Assembly (NCBI GenBank): GCA_030248295.1
Contig: JASANH010000397.1
Location: forward strand, 1-64,000
Length of the DNA stretch: 64,000 nucleotides
Direction: 5' to 3'
Source of the DNA: Mesodorylaimus sp. YZB2_4
Lineage: Eukaryota > Nematoda > Enoplea > Dorylaimida > Dorylaimidae
In this document: piece after piece, positions 23,293-34,516 of the stretch
Layout of the letters: each line of letters begins with the position of its first letter
Position numbering within the stretch: position 1 is the first letter of the stretch
Translations under genes and position numbers: made by a program
The notes under the pieces: generated by a model
What the model saw: the letters and a program-made list of their open reading frames with translations, nothing else
What the model was told of the DNA's origin: nothing
Databases searched by the model: none

Positions 23293-26200
23293 ATGCTCAG
23301 TCCGCATCTGCTCAAGTCGACGGGCCTCTCTCGCAAGCCGACCTTAAGTCCAGAGCGAAAGAGTAAAAAAGAAGAGAGGTCCAAATTTCGACAAAATCGT
23401 AGCGGATCATTGATGGTGTACGTCGAAGGGGATGAATTTGATGGCGCTGTCAATTTGTTAGCTGCCCCCGGCAATGCCACGGCTCGGAAAGGGATTTCTG
23501 TTGACGATGACCAAATTGAGATCAACCAACATTTCGTACCAGTTCCGCGTCAAAATCGAAGTCCGTCGCCCTACGCTTTCGCCAGTAGTCCAGGTCGAAA
23601 TTCGATTGCTGTGGGATCGTTCAAAGAATTCGATGACTCCAAAGATGCGAAACTAACGAGAAGAAAAACATTGACTGCCACTTCGTTGATGAGGAAACTG
23701 AAAATACAAAAGAAGCCGAGCCCGCCGTCGGATAAGGATGCGTGTAAAGTTGAGGTAAGGCTGTTCGCGGATTTTGTCCTCGATTTTCTTAATTCTAAAA
23801 TGTACTCTTATGGTCACCAAAATTATGGCGTCTAGTGGCTTTGAGCTGTGATATGTGTACTGAATGGTAGGCATAGGCAGCACTGGAACACAGGACCCCT
23901 ATCCACTATGGAACTCCAGGACGAAGGTAGATTCTCATTGCGTGACCATCGTTTCACGTTTGATACGCATCAAGTGCGGGAGAGGTTCAGATGCTTCAAG
24001 CGGAAACATCCAAATTTATGCAAACTTCCCGTTATTCGTAGTTTAGACGAAATATGTGTTTTACTGTACGTTTTATCGCTCCTCTGAATCTGCAGCAGAA
24101 GCTTGACTCAATGAGAACTATGTGCTGTACAGCAGCTTGTCGGCATATGGCAACAGTAGCTGGTGGGGCTGGGCAACAGTAGCTGGTAGCTGGAGCTGGT
24201 CGGTAACAAAAGATGGTGAGCCTTTGTCTACTGTTTTGCAAGGTAGGGACTCGTCATGGGCTCAATTCCCCATGCAACCCTCTGCCGGTGGGCTTTGGCG
24301 AGTCAGAGAGACTGATCGATACTGTCTCCCGGACGGGAGACTTCAACCGCTCGGGTTGATGTTTTAGCGGTAGGTACAGTATAGTCGTAAGACTTGCCTA
24401 CTACTGTAACCAGGCCTGGCAGGCGTAGGAGGGAGGCGGCCAACCGAAGTCGGCGGGACAAAAACTCCGACTGGAGCAGGATAGTCTTGCGACTATACGT
24501 ACGGCTGAAACATCAACCCGAGGGGTTGACGTTTCCCAGCCAGGGGAGAGTATCCCACTCGCCATGGCCTAGCAGGCGGGGGGGGTTACATTCCTCCCAT
24601 CGACAGAAGAAGCGACGACCCCGTCGCTCTTCCCGGAAGGAAGACCTCCCCCTCCCAATAAGATAGAGGGCCGACCTCACACTGCCTCCGCAGTGCAGAC
24701 GGTACTGGGACCAGCTGGCTAGGCTGGCCGTGCTAGTGTTGGTCTAAACGCCCTAGACCGTGACGAACATGGGCGCACCCAGTGGTTCGACGGGGACTTA
24801 CACCACTCTGGATGGCCCCAAGGTCCGTGACGCCAATGTAACCAGGCCTGGCAGGCGTAGGAGGGAGGCGGCCAACCGAAGTCGGCGGGACAAAAACTCC
24901 GACTGGAGCAGGATAGTCTTGCGACTATACCTACGGCTAACACACCAACCCGAGGAGTTGACGTCTCCCAGCCAGGGGAGAGTATCGATTACTCTCTCCC
25001 ACCCGCCATGGCCTACCAGGCGGGGGGTTACACTACAGCCAGAGCTCTTATCCCGTCGGCCACGTTCTCTCCTACGCCTGCCGTCAATGGTTGCACCAGT
25101 GATAGAGGTCGGTTTGCTAACCATAAACTCTTGCTGTACAGGGTGACTCAGCCGGTACCGTTCTGATCCCGTCGAGGTGCTCCAAATGGGAGACGGAAGC
25201 CAAACTAGTGAACAGTCGTGGCTGTCGGACACCAACAGTGTTCAAAGCCCATCCTCCATCGTCCGAGGAAATCAGTGCCTGGTCCCGGATGCCCTCGCGT
25301 GGAGGTGCTCTAAGTGGAGGCGCACAGAGCGCGCTGCTGTGTGTGCTGCGCCTTGCTTAGAAGCTTGGACTGCTGGCTGGCTATACTGTAGGCAAAACGA
25401 CATTGAGCCAAAAGAATCACTTACTGTATAAGTAAAAAAATCATTTTTTAAAACATCTCTGACTGTAGTTATTGGTTGACTTGTGTGTAATACATGAGCG
25501 CTTTTACAGATTTTGCAGTTTTAGTCGACGCAGCATGGTCATACCTAGCAGGGAAAAGAAGGCACTGCAGTATAGCTATGGCTTATTATCCGGCATGATT
25601 GCATTTATTTTATTTTTGGCGCAAACGCTTCGACATCGTTTTATTTTTAGTAGACTCTGAACCCTTATAGTACCTGAAAATGCATTCTGCAGTGATTTTT
25701 GTAATGCAGTGACTGTAGGTAGGAAATATGCAGGTTGAGGGATAGATCCTTGACAATATTGCAGCAGGGCATTCATCCGTGCCTACAGTGCTGCAGCATG
25801 TGATACATGCGGAAGTTCTGCTGCGCCAATTTTTCTCTTAGTCATACTTTACTGTGCGCGCTTTGCATGGAAGCTGGCCTTGCTGCGCACTTATCATATT
25901 ACTGTTGATGTCTTGGGAATAACCTACTGTAATTGTGACTGAGTATCTCTTGCTAGTGGTGTACATAAATAGTCCCTGTTTAGGGAGAATAAGTATAACA
26001 ATATTTTTAAAAATTTGTGTTCTAGGCAAGAATTTTCTCGGCCTACCTGCTAAATCCGCTTTGCCTATAGCTTCCCTCTGTGACTCTACACAAGAGCATC
26101 TTTGACTAGACATCCTCCTCGAAAATGGGTGAGCGTTTGAACCTTGCCAGTGTTCTACAGCCTACAATAGACCGTCTCCTCGTAGCTTTCGTCTCTCCAT

Positions 26201-29200
26201 GAGAGCAGCTAGAAGGTAGCGGGTGAGGCTGGCGTTCAAGGTCAGCAAAGATTCATGCTTTTGAAACCGTCCTAAGCCGTAAGGTTGAATTCACCCTGGA
26301 GAACCAAACCGGTGCACCCGTGGCTAGTGGGTCAATGTGAGGTTTTTGGCCACAAATTTTTAAACGCGAATTGTCTGTTGCTTGCCCATGTGATATGGCT
26401 TAGATGCCTTCTGTGTACTGTAACCAACCTTATCCAAGCAGACCAGAGAGCTTAATCTTCTTGACTTTGGCATTGGTTGCGACATTTTAAGCTATTTCAG
26501 TCCTTTGAATGAAGTCAAAAGGCCCTGATTTGATTTGTAGATCCGTTTTTAAATTTTAGGCGTGCCTTTCACTCTTCTATTCACACAGGATAAAGTACTT
26601 TGAGATAATTTATGCGCCCATCAGGACTCTAGTTCAATGGCACAGTTTTAGCGTTTTCGCACCTCATTCTTTCTAAAAGCCCTCAAAGTATCTATTTTTC
26701 TCATTCGAGTGCACATTTTCCTGGCACAGGCAATTCCGTTCTAACCGGGGTTCAATCGGTGATGGGCTGGTGTGAAATTTTTTTCATCCATTCTTCACTG
26801 GATTCTTCCAGGTGAAAAATGATAATTTTTGGCCGATACTTACAAACGCCAATCGTGCTGGGTGTGATGGATGAGTGAAAAGATAAGAAAGGTTATGTAC
26901 GATGGGCACATAGGTAACAACTGTCGCTTGCTTGGCCCTGATCAAAGACCTTGATTAATCGTCGTCTGATTTATCGCAACCGCGTCAGGTCTGTTTTTCA
27001 AAGCCCGTGCATCTGCGTGAGTGGATTCTCTGACGCGATAGTTGGTGGAAAACGACGTCTTCAGCAGCTTTCTAAGATTAGTGCCTGCAGGGTAGATAAG
27101 GGCATTTGCAGATTTTATGGGTTCGTGGTTGACAAAAAATACCCTAAAAACAGATTGGCCAAGAATGTTTATGACTAACGCAGGCCTGAAAGGTCAGCAC
27201 TGCAATCCTGCTACCCACATTCTGTATGTAATAATATCCAAGGACCAAGTTTTAGACGCGAAGGTGGCTCTACAGCAGATGCATTATGTAGAGATTGCAT
27301 AGACGTCAGACAGTGGTAAAATATGGTTTCAGTCCGAGTAGACAGTCCATATCTGATGTTATTGTAGAGAAGTATATGTAGTGTAGGCGTGATCTTAGGC
27401 GTTTTACACTACCCGTAGCTGGCAGGTCAAGGTTCAGACGTATGACTAAACATTAGGTGGCAAGAAGAGCTGAAGGCGGGAGTGTGTTTCGCTGCTTGCG
27501 AATCGCGCCACTGGTCATCTGGATAGCGGACGCAATGAATAGCTGATGAGCTTTTTAGAATGGAGCACTGCATCTGACCAAAGTTCACTCCTGCCTGCGC
27601 TTTAGGTCCATCACTACAGCAATGATCCGACAATTGCTTGGGAAATGCTAAAAGTGAAGCAACCAGTCAAAGCAGTGAAACCGATGGCCTTAGATACGCC
27701 GATAAAAGACGAGTGCGTACGTTTTGTGTGTCTGGCTGACACACACGCTGCTGTGTTGGACAACGTTTTTATACCCGATGGTGATGTGCTGCTGGTGGCT
27801 GGCAATTTCACACACAGCGGTCATCCGTCAGAAGTGAAGGCTTTTAACCAATTTCTTGGTAATGCCCTCTTTTAACTATTCACCCGTGTCTGCCGATGCA
27901 GTGCCGACATGTGATTTTAAAAATAAAACCAATTCTTTATGTAAGACAAGAAAAATATTGCTAATTTGTGATATTTAGGGACTCTACCGCACAAGTTCAA
28001 GGTCGTCGTGGCTGGAAATCATGAACTAACATTCGACAGCACTTGGCAACCAACCACTTCCGTGTGTAAGTTAGGGCATTCATTGTCAAATAAGATAACT
28101 CGGGGCCTTCAGAAAAAGGGATCTTTTCAGTTGGGGGTTTGGAAAAGTTATTTAAAGGACCGATTGGTGATCGCGCATCGTTTATTCGTGGCGTGCTGCA
28201 AACTGCATTGACCCAAGAAAATGTCAGTGATGCTCGAGAACTACTCACAAATTGCATTTATTTGGAAGATGAATGCATAAGTATTCATGGGATAAAAATT
28301 TATGGATCACCATGGTAAGCAGCTGATGTTTGATCTCTTCGCTTGTAAAGAATTGTGCTGCTGAGACCTTACATTTGAGCAGGTAACAAAAGCTACAAGG
28401 TACAGGTCATAAGTAAAAGTGAGGAAAGGTACAGAAAAAGGTAGAAAAGTGATGAAAAGCATTAAGTTTGATGGAGTAAATAAAAAAGCCGTCCTCAGCT
28501 GAATCTTCATGCCTGATTTCTAAATTGAACGACTGCCTTGAAACGGTCCAGTTGCAACTTTTCAGGATACCCCTGTATGACAATCTCGCTTTCAACCTCC
28601 CTCGTGGACAAAAACTGTTGGACAAATGGAACCTCATTCCAGCCGGCGTAGACGTCCTGGTGACACATACACCTCCACTTGGTAAGTTTCTGGTGTCTAA
28701 TTGCAACTGTTATTATAGGGCTCTTGGTTGGTTGTTGTTCATGTACTTGCTTAGCGTAATAACGCAAAAAGCAGGGGCAGTCAGCGGAAAAAATACAGTG
28801 AATCCTTGCTGTTTCCCTTGTGATTTCAAAGTGGGTTTGAGTGAGGATTTCTGGTGCGCATTCTGTCGCCACACCATCTGTTCATGAGAAGCTTTTGAGA
28901 AATAAGTTATAAACGGGTGCATGTTTCAGCGAGTTTAGTGTACCAGTTATGCAACGCTGCTCTTATACAAATCTTAGGATACGGTGATCTTCGCCATGAT
29001 GGCCATCGATCTGGTTGCGTCGAATTACTGAATTCTATCAGGCGTCGCATTCATCCAAAATACCACGTTTATGGACATATTCATGAAAGTTATGGTTGTG
29101 CGACAGATGGATACACGAAATTTATCAATTGCTGCATCACGGACGATTCGAAGCGCGCAGCTAATCCGCCAGTCATTTTTGATATCTCTTTGCCGCATGG

Positions 29201-29216
29201 GCAAGTCAAAGATTGA
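23293..29216 (+). CDS. MPPED1/2-family metallophosphoesterase with N-terminal extension
   Basis: Calcineurin-like phosphoesterase of the 239AB/239FB (MPPED) group, which hydrolyses cyclic nucleotides weakly. Exons: 23293-23754, 27606-27858, 27979-28065, 28131-28314, 28566-28681, 28978-29216. The sum is 1341 nt, in frame: 446 residues. Residues 1-154 are a Ser-, Lys- and Arg-rich extension absent from human MPPED2. The junction KVE|VHHYSNDPT matches the family's VDEYSSNPT start. Conserved motifs: LADTH (D199, H201), GNHE (251-254), FNLPRGQKLLDKWNLIP, VLVTHTPPLG, and GHIHESYG near the end. The family's TGDFT is AGNFT here: Asn221 (AAT, 27804-27806) replaces a metal-bridging Asp. Activity is therefore doubtful. 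The first ATG in the open frame was taken as start; a longer N-terminus is possible. Confidence 0.88.
24290..24400 (-). repeat. Inverted partner of the 24.4/24.8 kb repeat
   Basis: Read on the minus strand, it matches part of the repeat at 24480-24580 (the CTTGCGACTATA...CAACCCGAGG...GGAGA...GTATC blocks). This makes an arm-loop-arm arrangement with the first copy. Confidence 0.6.
24406..24590 (+). repeat. Direct repeat unit, copy 1
   Basis: Begins GTAACCAGGCCTGGCAGGCG and is nearly identical for its first 120 bases to 24838-24957. It contains short palindromes (TAGTCTTGCGACTA; CAACCCGAGGGGTTG) and ends in a G run. The family is unknown. Confidence 0.8.
24838..25030 (+). repeat. Direct repeat unit, copy 2
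   Basis: Second copy, 432 bp downstream of the first. It is almost identical in the first 120 bases and drifts later. It has an extra GATTACTCTCTCC stretch and a matching end (CGCCATGGCCTACCAGGCGG). Confidence 0.8.
25085..25400 (+). repeat. SINE family B, body without head
   Basis: Carries the uninterrupted order of family B blocks: ATAGAGGTCGGTTTGCTAACCATAAA, GAGGTGCTCCAAATGGGAGACGG, CCATCCTCCATCGTCCGAGG and GGACTGCTGGCTGGCTA. It serves as the reference that shows the copy at 8105/9283 has been split. Confidence 0.7.
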
Positions 29217-29519
29217 ATTTTAAAATGCACTAAACATGTATAGCGTAACCTCGCTTGAATGTTTCTTACGTATACTTAGAAGTGTGCGTGAAATTTACGA
29301 ATTACATGTGTAATCTTGGGTAAAGGTGTTTGTTGTCTGCTCTTAAAAACAGGAAACAGAAAACATGCAACTTGACATTTTTGCACCATAAACAGGACTA
29401 AGGATCAATTGTCTTTCTACGGTATTTGTTTCAACGTATGTAAAGAACTGAGAACCAGTGACAATTATGTAAGACCCTAGTGTAGTATGTAGGTGCAAAC
29501 ACCGCGTGGGGCCCCTGCG

Positions 29520-29720
29520 GGCTAGATTTTTTTGTTTTAAATTTTTGTGGGTTGGGCCCCCGTGCCGCCCCAGCTCCCCCACGGGGCTTCGAACCCGTTT
29601 TGCCTATAGCCGGCCAGCAGTCATACTATGATAAGTGGGGCTGTGAGGTGACCACTTTTCAAGGCGGCTTCTCTCTGTGTGTCTCCACTAGCAGCACCTC
29701 CACACGAGGGCATGGTGGCG
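29520..29720 (-). repeat. SINE family B, 3' fragment
   Basis: On the minus strand it matches 9290-9520: CATGCCCTCGTGTGGAGGTGCTG, GACTGCTGGCCGGCTATAGGCAAAACGG and GGGCCCAACCCACAAAAATTTAAAA, ending in the A-rich tail. Confidence 0.7.
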
Positions 29721-30055
29721 CTCCAGATGCTCTGGAATGTGTTTGGCCTGTATAGAAGGTAGGATATATGATGTGGTCGCCTTGACTGGCCGCCATCAGT
29801 TGACTTCGCTGGCCGCTCGATACATTCCTCCGCTGCAACCCGTCAGGTTGATGTCTCAGGCTCCTCTGACCAGGTGGCCTGCCTAAAGGATTTTGAGACC
29901 ATCGGCCCCCGCGATGAATGGCTATTCCGCTTATTAGACTAGTCTAGAAAGCTGAATAGATTATCGTTTACTCACGATTAGACCACCGCACACGAGTAGG
30001 CATTGCAGAAGACCAAGACTGACGATGAGCAGGATACCAGCTGCAAGCTGCTGTA

Positions 30056-30541
30056 GTTCCTCGAAATTCTCCCCGGGGGAGAAATTTTTCCAAATGGGTC
30101 CCAGACGGGGGAGAATAACCAGAGGGGGAGGATTTCCAGAGGGGGGAGAATAAAACTCAAACATTTTGCAGATGTTAGAAAGAAACTATTCTTCACATAG
30201 ATATCAGTTATAGACCGATGGACAGTCTGAAGCTTATGAACAAGTACTGCTAACTTTGTTTTATTTAATACTTCTCTTCCCATCGGACGGTCGGCTACTC
30301 ATAGCCGAATTCAATCAATATGCACGATATTTTCGTCTTCAACCTCGTCTCCATCATCTGACTCTTCAAGGAAAACATTTTCTATCACGCTGACACTCAT
30401 ATCCTTCACATTTCCCTCACCTGATGATTTTGTGCGGTAATTTAAATTCGTGTCCGGGGGAGGATTTCCAGAGGGGGGACAATAAAGTTCAATCGGGGTC
30501 TAGACGGGGAAGAATAACCAGAGGGGGATGATTTCGAGGAG
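30056..30541. mobile_element. Two diverged MITE relatives
   Basis: 30056-30150 begins CCTCGAAATTCTCCCC and shares CCCAGACGGGGGAGAATAACCAGAGG with the MITE at 6234. 30455-30541 repeats GAGGATTTCCAGAGGGGGGA and ends GATTTCGAGGAGATA. The outer ends at 30059 and 30541 are inverted with respect to each other, so both may derive from one expanded element. Confidence 0.55.
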
Positions 30542-30639
30542 ATAAGATAAAGATAAAGATGCAACATTGACACCCTCAGCATGACCTGATTCCATGATGT
30601 TAGAAAGGAGTAAGAGAGTAAGGACAATACACTTATAGT

Positions 30640-31045
30640 CACACCGCATAATGTCACAGTCAGGTTATTAGCACAGGTTTTCAAAGTCCCAATTTTTCCC
30701 CCCTATACTTTGTGTGCATTTTGAGTTCGCCTATTGTCACGTTGAATTTGGCTTAGTCCGCTTATTGTCACATAAATTTCTTGGCCAAGAAATTTAAGTA
30801 TGAGAAAAGAGTCACATTTCCACTCTTGTCAGTCTGAAACCAATGCAAAATCGTCAAAAACTAGGATTTCTCTCAAGAAAACGGTTGCATGAAGGCGCAT
30901 GCACCATGATTCGAAATGGCGTTTAGATGCATAAAAGTAAAGTTTTGGCCATTTAGAGTGTATTTCGGTTTTAGTCACAGTCCGGATATTGTCACATTTT
31001 CTTCCCGTCCTGAGCTGGTGATACTAAGCGGACTGGACTGTAGTT
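30640..31045. repeat. Possible decayed DNA transposon with TATTGTCAC motifs
   Basis: Four near-copies of a RTCCGC-TATTGTCACA motif occur at about 30644, 30726, 30757 and 30977, and an inverse TAAGCGGACT at 31035. Such motifs sit at the ends of some Tc1/pogo-type elements. No transposase is visible. Confidence 0.3.
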
Positions 31046-31440
31046 ATGCTCACAGTCTAATCAACATAGCATACTAATTAGATATTAACCATACTGTACA
31101 TACATCCCCATTATATTGACGCCTTGTCCAATCCTCGTCCAAAAACAGGCTAGGATCGCGAAAACAATTTTGGTGTGTTTTCATGAACTTATTGCTGAAT
31201 ATTTCATTACTTTTTCAAACCCACTCACTTGGCAGCAAGCTCTTGCTGCTGGTTCCAAGCAACCGATATTCGCTCGTGCCTAGAAAAGCTACATAATTCA
31301 AAATATCCGTGCGCCGATCGATATTACTATATAAAGGTGCACAAAGATAATAATTTAAAATGCACAGAGATCAACGATGCGTAGAACATGCGCAAGAGAC
31401 TAAGATTTCCATCAAAGTCAGCATCCACAGTATGCTTTAT

Positions 31441-33011
31441 CTACGGGTTATAATTATAGTGAATGCACGACTGATCCGCAGGGGCTGCTACCGAGCTCGC
31501 GCAGTTCGGGCATTTATCATGTATTGACCAAGTAAAGAATTCACAGGAATGGCTAGCGCAGCTCATGATATCCTGCTTGAAGTTGAAGCTTCGACACCAA
31601 TTTCTCAGGGTGCAGGCATTGGCGCAATCCTCTGGCAGACTGGCTGAGATTACCTCCACGGGCTTCTCCGTCAAGCAAACGTTGGTTTTTGTGTAAGCTT
31701 GCTTGCAATCTAAAATTTAGGAATATATTGGTTTTTAGACATTCGTTCGAAGCAGATGTGTGACAGAAGAGTACATCACTTGGATTCCGCAAGGGTTATT
31801 TCTTACGTTTTCCATAGGTACCAGAGATAAAAGGCCCAAACCAGCCACAGGGGGATTAAAAGCTAGGTCTTTTGCAGCAAATGATGCCTGCTGCTTACTT
31901 GTGAAATGGCACAGTGAACTAGCGTTGTAATTGTTAGGACATGGAATATCGAAGAATACAGTATTCGAGGTGTAGAAGTTTAGTTGCATGCAATATTCAC
32001 CACCAACATCATAGTCGCCACACATGTGGTATCTTAGCCAAGTATTGCCCGCCTTTAGTTGAGTATTAGGAGCTAAATTAGCGTCGTACCAAAATGTTGT
32101 GTCTGCTGTCACCGAACATGGTGAGCCCAGTATACCAGTTTGACGTCGAGCAGCTACATGCAAGCTGACTGGTGGCTATAAGCAGAGGCAGACTGTATAG
32201 CAAAAAAGTTGAACGGTGTTAAGAAACCTTACCAATAACATCTGCCAGACCTTGTCATGCTCGCTGTTCGTATGAATTTGTGCCAGAGTTCCTCCTTGAG
32301 CTGCACATAAAGCCCAAGCATTGTCCCAACTAGATGTACCAGCTGCGACGAAAAAGCACCGCGCCCCGTCCACCACTCCGCCCACGCTCAAGCACGATGC
32401 GTTGCTGCATTGGCTAGCTAAATCCAGAGAGAAAAAGAATTAATTAGCAGCGTACCACAACCAAGTGCTATGTGCTCCCTCACTTTTAGCCCCATCCCTC
32501 AGAGCCCCTTAAAAATTCTGTAGTCCCTCTCCCAGGAGTTAAAGTCATGTGAAATATCGCATTCCTACAGATCTCTTCACAAGATACAGTGTGTCCCCTC
32601 GGTTGTATCCTCCGTTGTCAGATCCCTTGCAAATCTTATATGCACTCATTCTGTTTGTCTCCCAGGGGTTTAGTGAAATATCATACCTATGTCGCAAGAC
32701 ACATTTTGATTTTCTCTTAGTAATTTTGCTTACCATTCTTATCCCTATCATTAGCAAAGTTGCCATTTCGGGCTTACAGGCTGGTTTGAAGGCTCATACA
32801 CTTTCGCGCAAAGGCATATGAGCCAAGCGTGTTTGTAACCCTAGGACCCCTTTGAAATCTTATATTGTAGCCAAGGTGACATCGATGACGATAAGAATTA
32901 CGCTTTCTAACAAAACTACCGAAGTGAAGAATTCATGTACTTACCTTGAGTCACAGCAGTTCCGAAATTACTCAAAGCTAGAACGATGGAAAGGATTTTT
33001 CTTGCCAGCAT
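31441..33011 (-). CDS. Secreted C-type lectin with PAN-like C-terminal exon
   Basis: Exons on the minus strand: 33011-32945, 32417-32233, 32175-31807, and a last exon from about 31709 to 31441. The first encodes a signal peptide (MLARKILSIVLALSNFG). Residues about 25-200 form a C-type lectin-like domain: CFFVAAGTSSWDNAWALCAAQGGTLAQIH at its start, and a C-terminal half with paired Cys (FFDIPCPNNYNASSLC). The usual Ca-binding WND and EPN/QPD motifs are absent, so sugar binding is uncertain. The last exon has six to eight spaced Cys (CANACTLRNWCRSFNF) like a PAN/apple domain. The first three exons join in frame; the junction into the last does not fit the strong acceptor at 31710. Alternatives are a downstream AG (phase 0), an upstream donor (GTTTGG), or termination in the third exon. 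Confidence 0.75.
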
Positions 33012-33448
33012 GAGAAACGAGCTACCTTCAGCCAGTAGGAATATTTGAAACAAGAGATGGGCCGTGGCCTTGTATGTGGAAGAAATGTTTCAGTGACGGT
33101 GTTTACACAATGGTTGATTAGGAAGTAACCAGGACTCGAAGGTTGGGACATCGCTTTGGGCCCTAGCTTCTTTGTCTATCTAGATTAGCGCCAAGACATT
33201 CACAAAAGTTACGTTCATGATTTATTTAGCGTGCTCATAAAGCAGCGATGTAGCAACTGTTGCTACACTTACGAGGAAAAATGCGTAAATACCATTAGCG
33301 CGACTCCTTCCACGCTCCAAGTGTGCTCAGCGTTATACATCACCAGTCGTTACCTCTTGTGACGAAAAACCCCTCTCAAATTTGCTGAGATATGGAGCAC
33401 TCACAGTCAGTTGTGTTCCTCTAACGTAGTTGCTGCAATAGGGACACA

Positions 33449-33542
33449 CGACAACTAGACGACAGACAGCTAGGCGATGGACAACTAGGCGACGTCAAGT
33501 AGGCGCTAGGTCAACTGGACGATGGTCAACTAGACGACATAC
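33449..33542. repeat. Degenerate minisatellite
   Basis: About six imperfect units based on GACAACTAGRCGA (ACAACTAGACGAC, GACAGCTAGGCGATG, GACAACTAGGCGACG, GTCAACTGGACGATG, GTCAACTAGACGAC). Units are 13-17 bp. Confidence 0.6.
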
Positions 33543-33649
33543 CCGACATTTCTTAACGAAACCTCGAAAGCAATACATAGCGCTGTACACTTGTCGCGGA
33601 CTACATACTTTATGTATGCCATTAGCAAAAACTGGACCTTCATTATATC

Positions 33650-34115
33650 GAATACTAACCTATGTTGTAGTTGTGAGAGATACCTCGAAGGTATTCAATG
33701 ACATTACCCCGATCGCACTGATTCACCTTGGTCAGGATTCGGCGATCGGCTTCCTCGTAACAAGCGCGCTTGCGCGGTGGACCATGGCCAGCAACGAAAC
33801 GCTCGTATTCAACATCGTAAGCTTTCTGCACCTTGCAAAGTCCATCAATAAACTGCCGAGAATGGTCGGATGAGCAACACCAGAAGCAAATCCCAGCTGC
33901 AGTTTCTTGTGACTGGCCTCAGCGTTGTTGTTTGTGCGATCTTGACCATCTATGGCGCGCTTGTGTACTGACCAAAGATCGATTGGGTAAACGGTGGAGC
34001 CCTCATTCTATTGTTCCGTAATCGCCCAATGTATGCGTTCGTGAGCCATTCCAGGACTGGCTCGAGCTCATCTGGCGGATGATTTCCCAGCGCAGCCACA
34101 GCATACCACATTTTT
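33650..34115 (-). pseudogene. MULE-type transposase fragment, decayed
   Basis: Conceptual translation on the minus strand gives the C-terminal part of a Mutator-like transposase in three successive frames: first NAYIGRLRNNRMRAP, then LWSVHKRAIDGQDRTNNNAE followed by HPTI, then QFIDGLCKVQKAYDVEYERF. The order (YIGR, PIDLW, RTNN.AE, HPTI, FI) is typical of MULE-derived proteins common in invertebrates. At least two frameshifts and a stop make it non-functional. The catalytic DDE part is not present in the window. Confidence 0.65.
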
Positions 34116-34190
34116 TAAAAATATTTAGTTTCCGTAAAGTTTATTGGGATATATCACAGGTAGAAGAGACAGGCGACAAATGACCGGAGC

Positions 34191-34516
34191 AGCCGGGGTG
34201 GTGCAGGGCTGTTCGGCATTCGTCCCTCGGTATTGCTTGGGAGCGAGTGGCTGGACTCGTCCCGTGTTCGATCCCCGATGATGGAGGTCGGTTTGCGAAC
34301 TATAAACCTCGCTGACTATGCACGCCAGGCCGTGGTTGACTCACCCGGTACCCAGAGGTGCTCCGAGTGGGGACATTCAGTGCTCCGAGTGGGGACATTC
34401 AGAGGGACGCTGCTGTGTTTTCTGCTCCCCGCAAAAGCCATTCTTAGAAGGTTTGACTGCTGGCCGGCTAGAGGCAAAACGGACTTCAGTTCAGCCTGCA
34501 AAAATTAAAAAAACTT
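34191..34516 (+). repeat. SINE family B, full-length copy
   Basis: A tRNA-like head with A-box-like GGTGGTGCAGGGCTG and B box GTGTTCGATCCCC, the family body, and an A-rich tail (AAAAATTAAAAAAACT). A 22 bp internal duplication (TGCTCCGAGTGGGGACATTC, twice) lies at 34361-34404. Confidence 0.8.

Larger units (their letters stand above)
23755..27605 (+). other. 3.9 kb first intron of the MPPED-like gene
   Basis: A GT-AG intron (GTAAGG ... CTTTAG), unusually long for this window. It holds the tandem and inverted repeats of 24.3-25.0 kb and a SINE B copy at 25085-25400. Bases 25400-27605 have no recognised gene or repeat. No conserved exon is seen within it. Confidence 0.7.
29217..31440. other. 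Intergenic region, repeat-rich
   Basis: No gene is recognised. It contains a reverse SINE B fragment (29520-29720) and a stretch at 29790-29880 related to the 24 kb repeat (CAACCCGTCAGGTTGATG). MITE relatives lie at 30056-30150 and 30455-30541. A cluster of TATTGTCAC motifs between 30640 and 31045 may be a decayed Tc1/pogo-type transposon. Confidence 0.5.

Noticed and set aside
24290..25030. CRISPR-like array
   Set aside because: There are only two direct copies, the units are long and of unequal similarity, and the genome is eukaryotic.
24394..25146. Arg-rich ORFs (RPGRRRREAANRSRR) in the repeat cluster
   Set aside because: They arise from GC-rich repeat copies; the frames are not conserved between the two copies beyond the identical part.
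33616..33873. Plus-strand ORF of 85 codons
   Set aside because: It is antisense to the MULE transposase relic, which has recognisable motifs.
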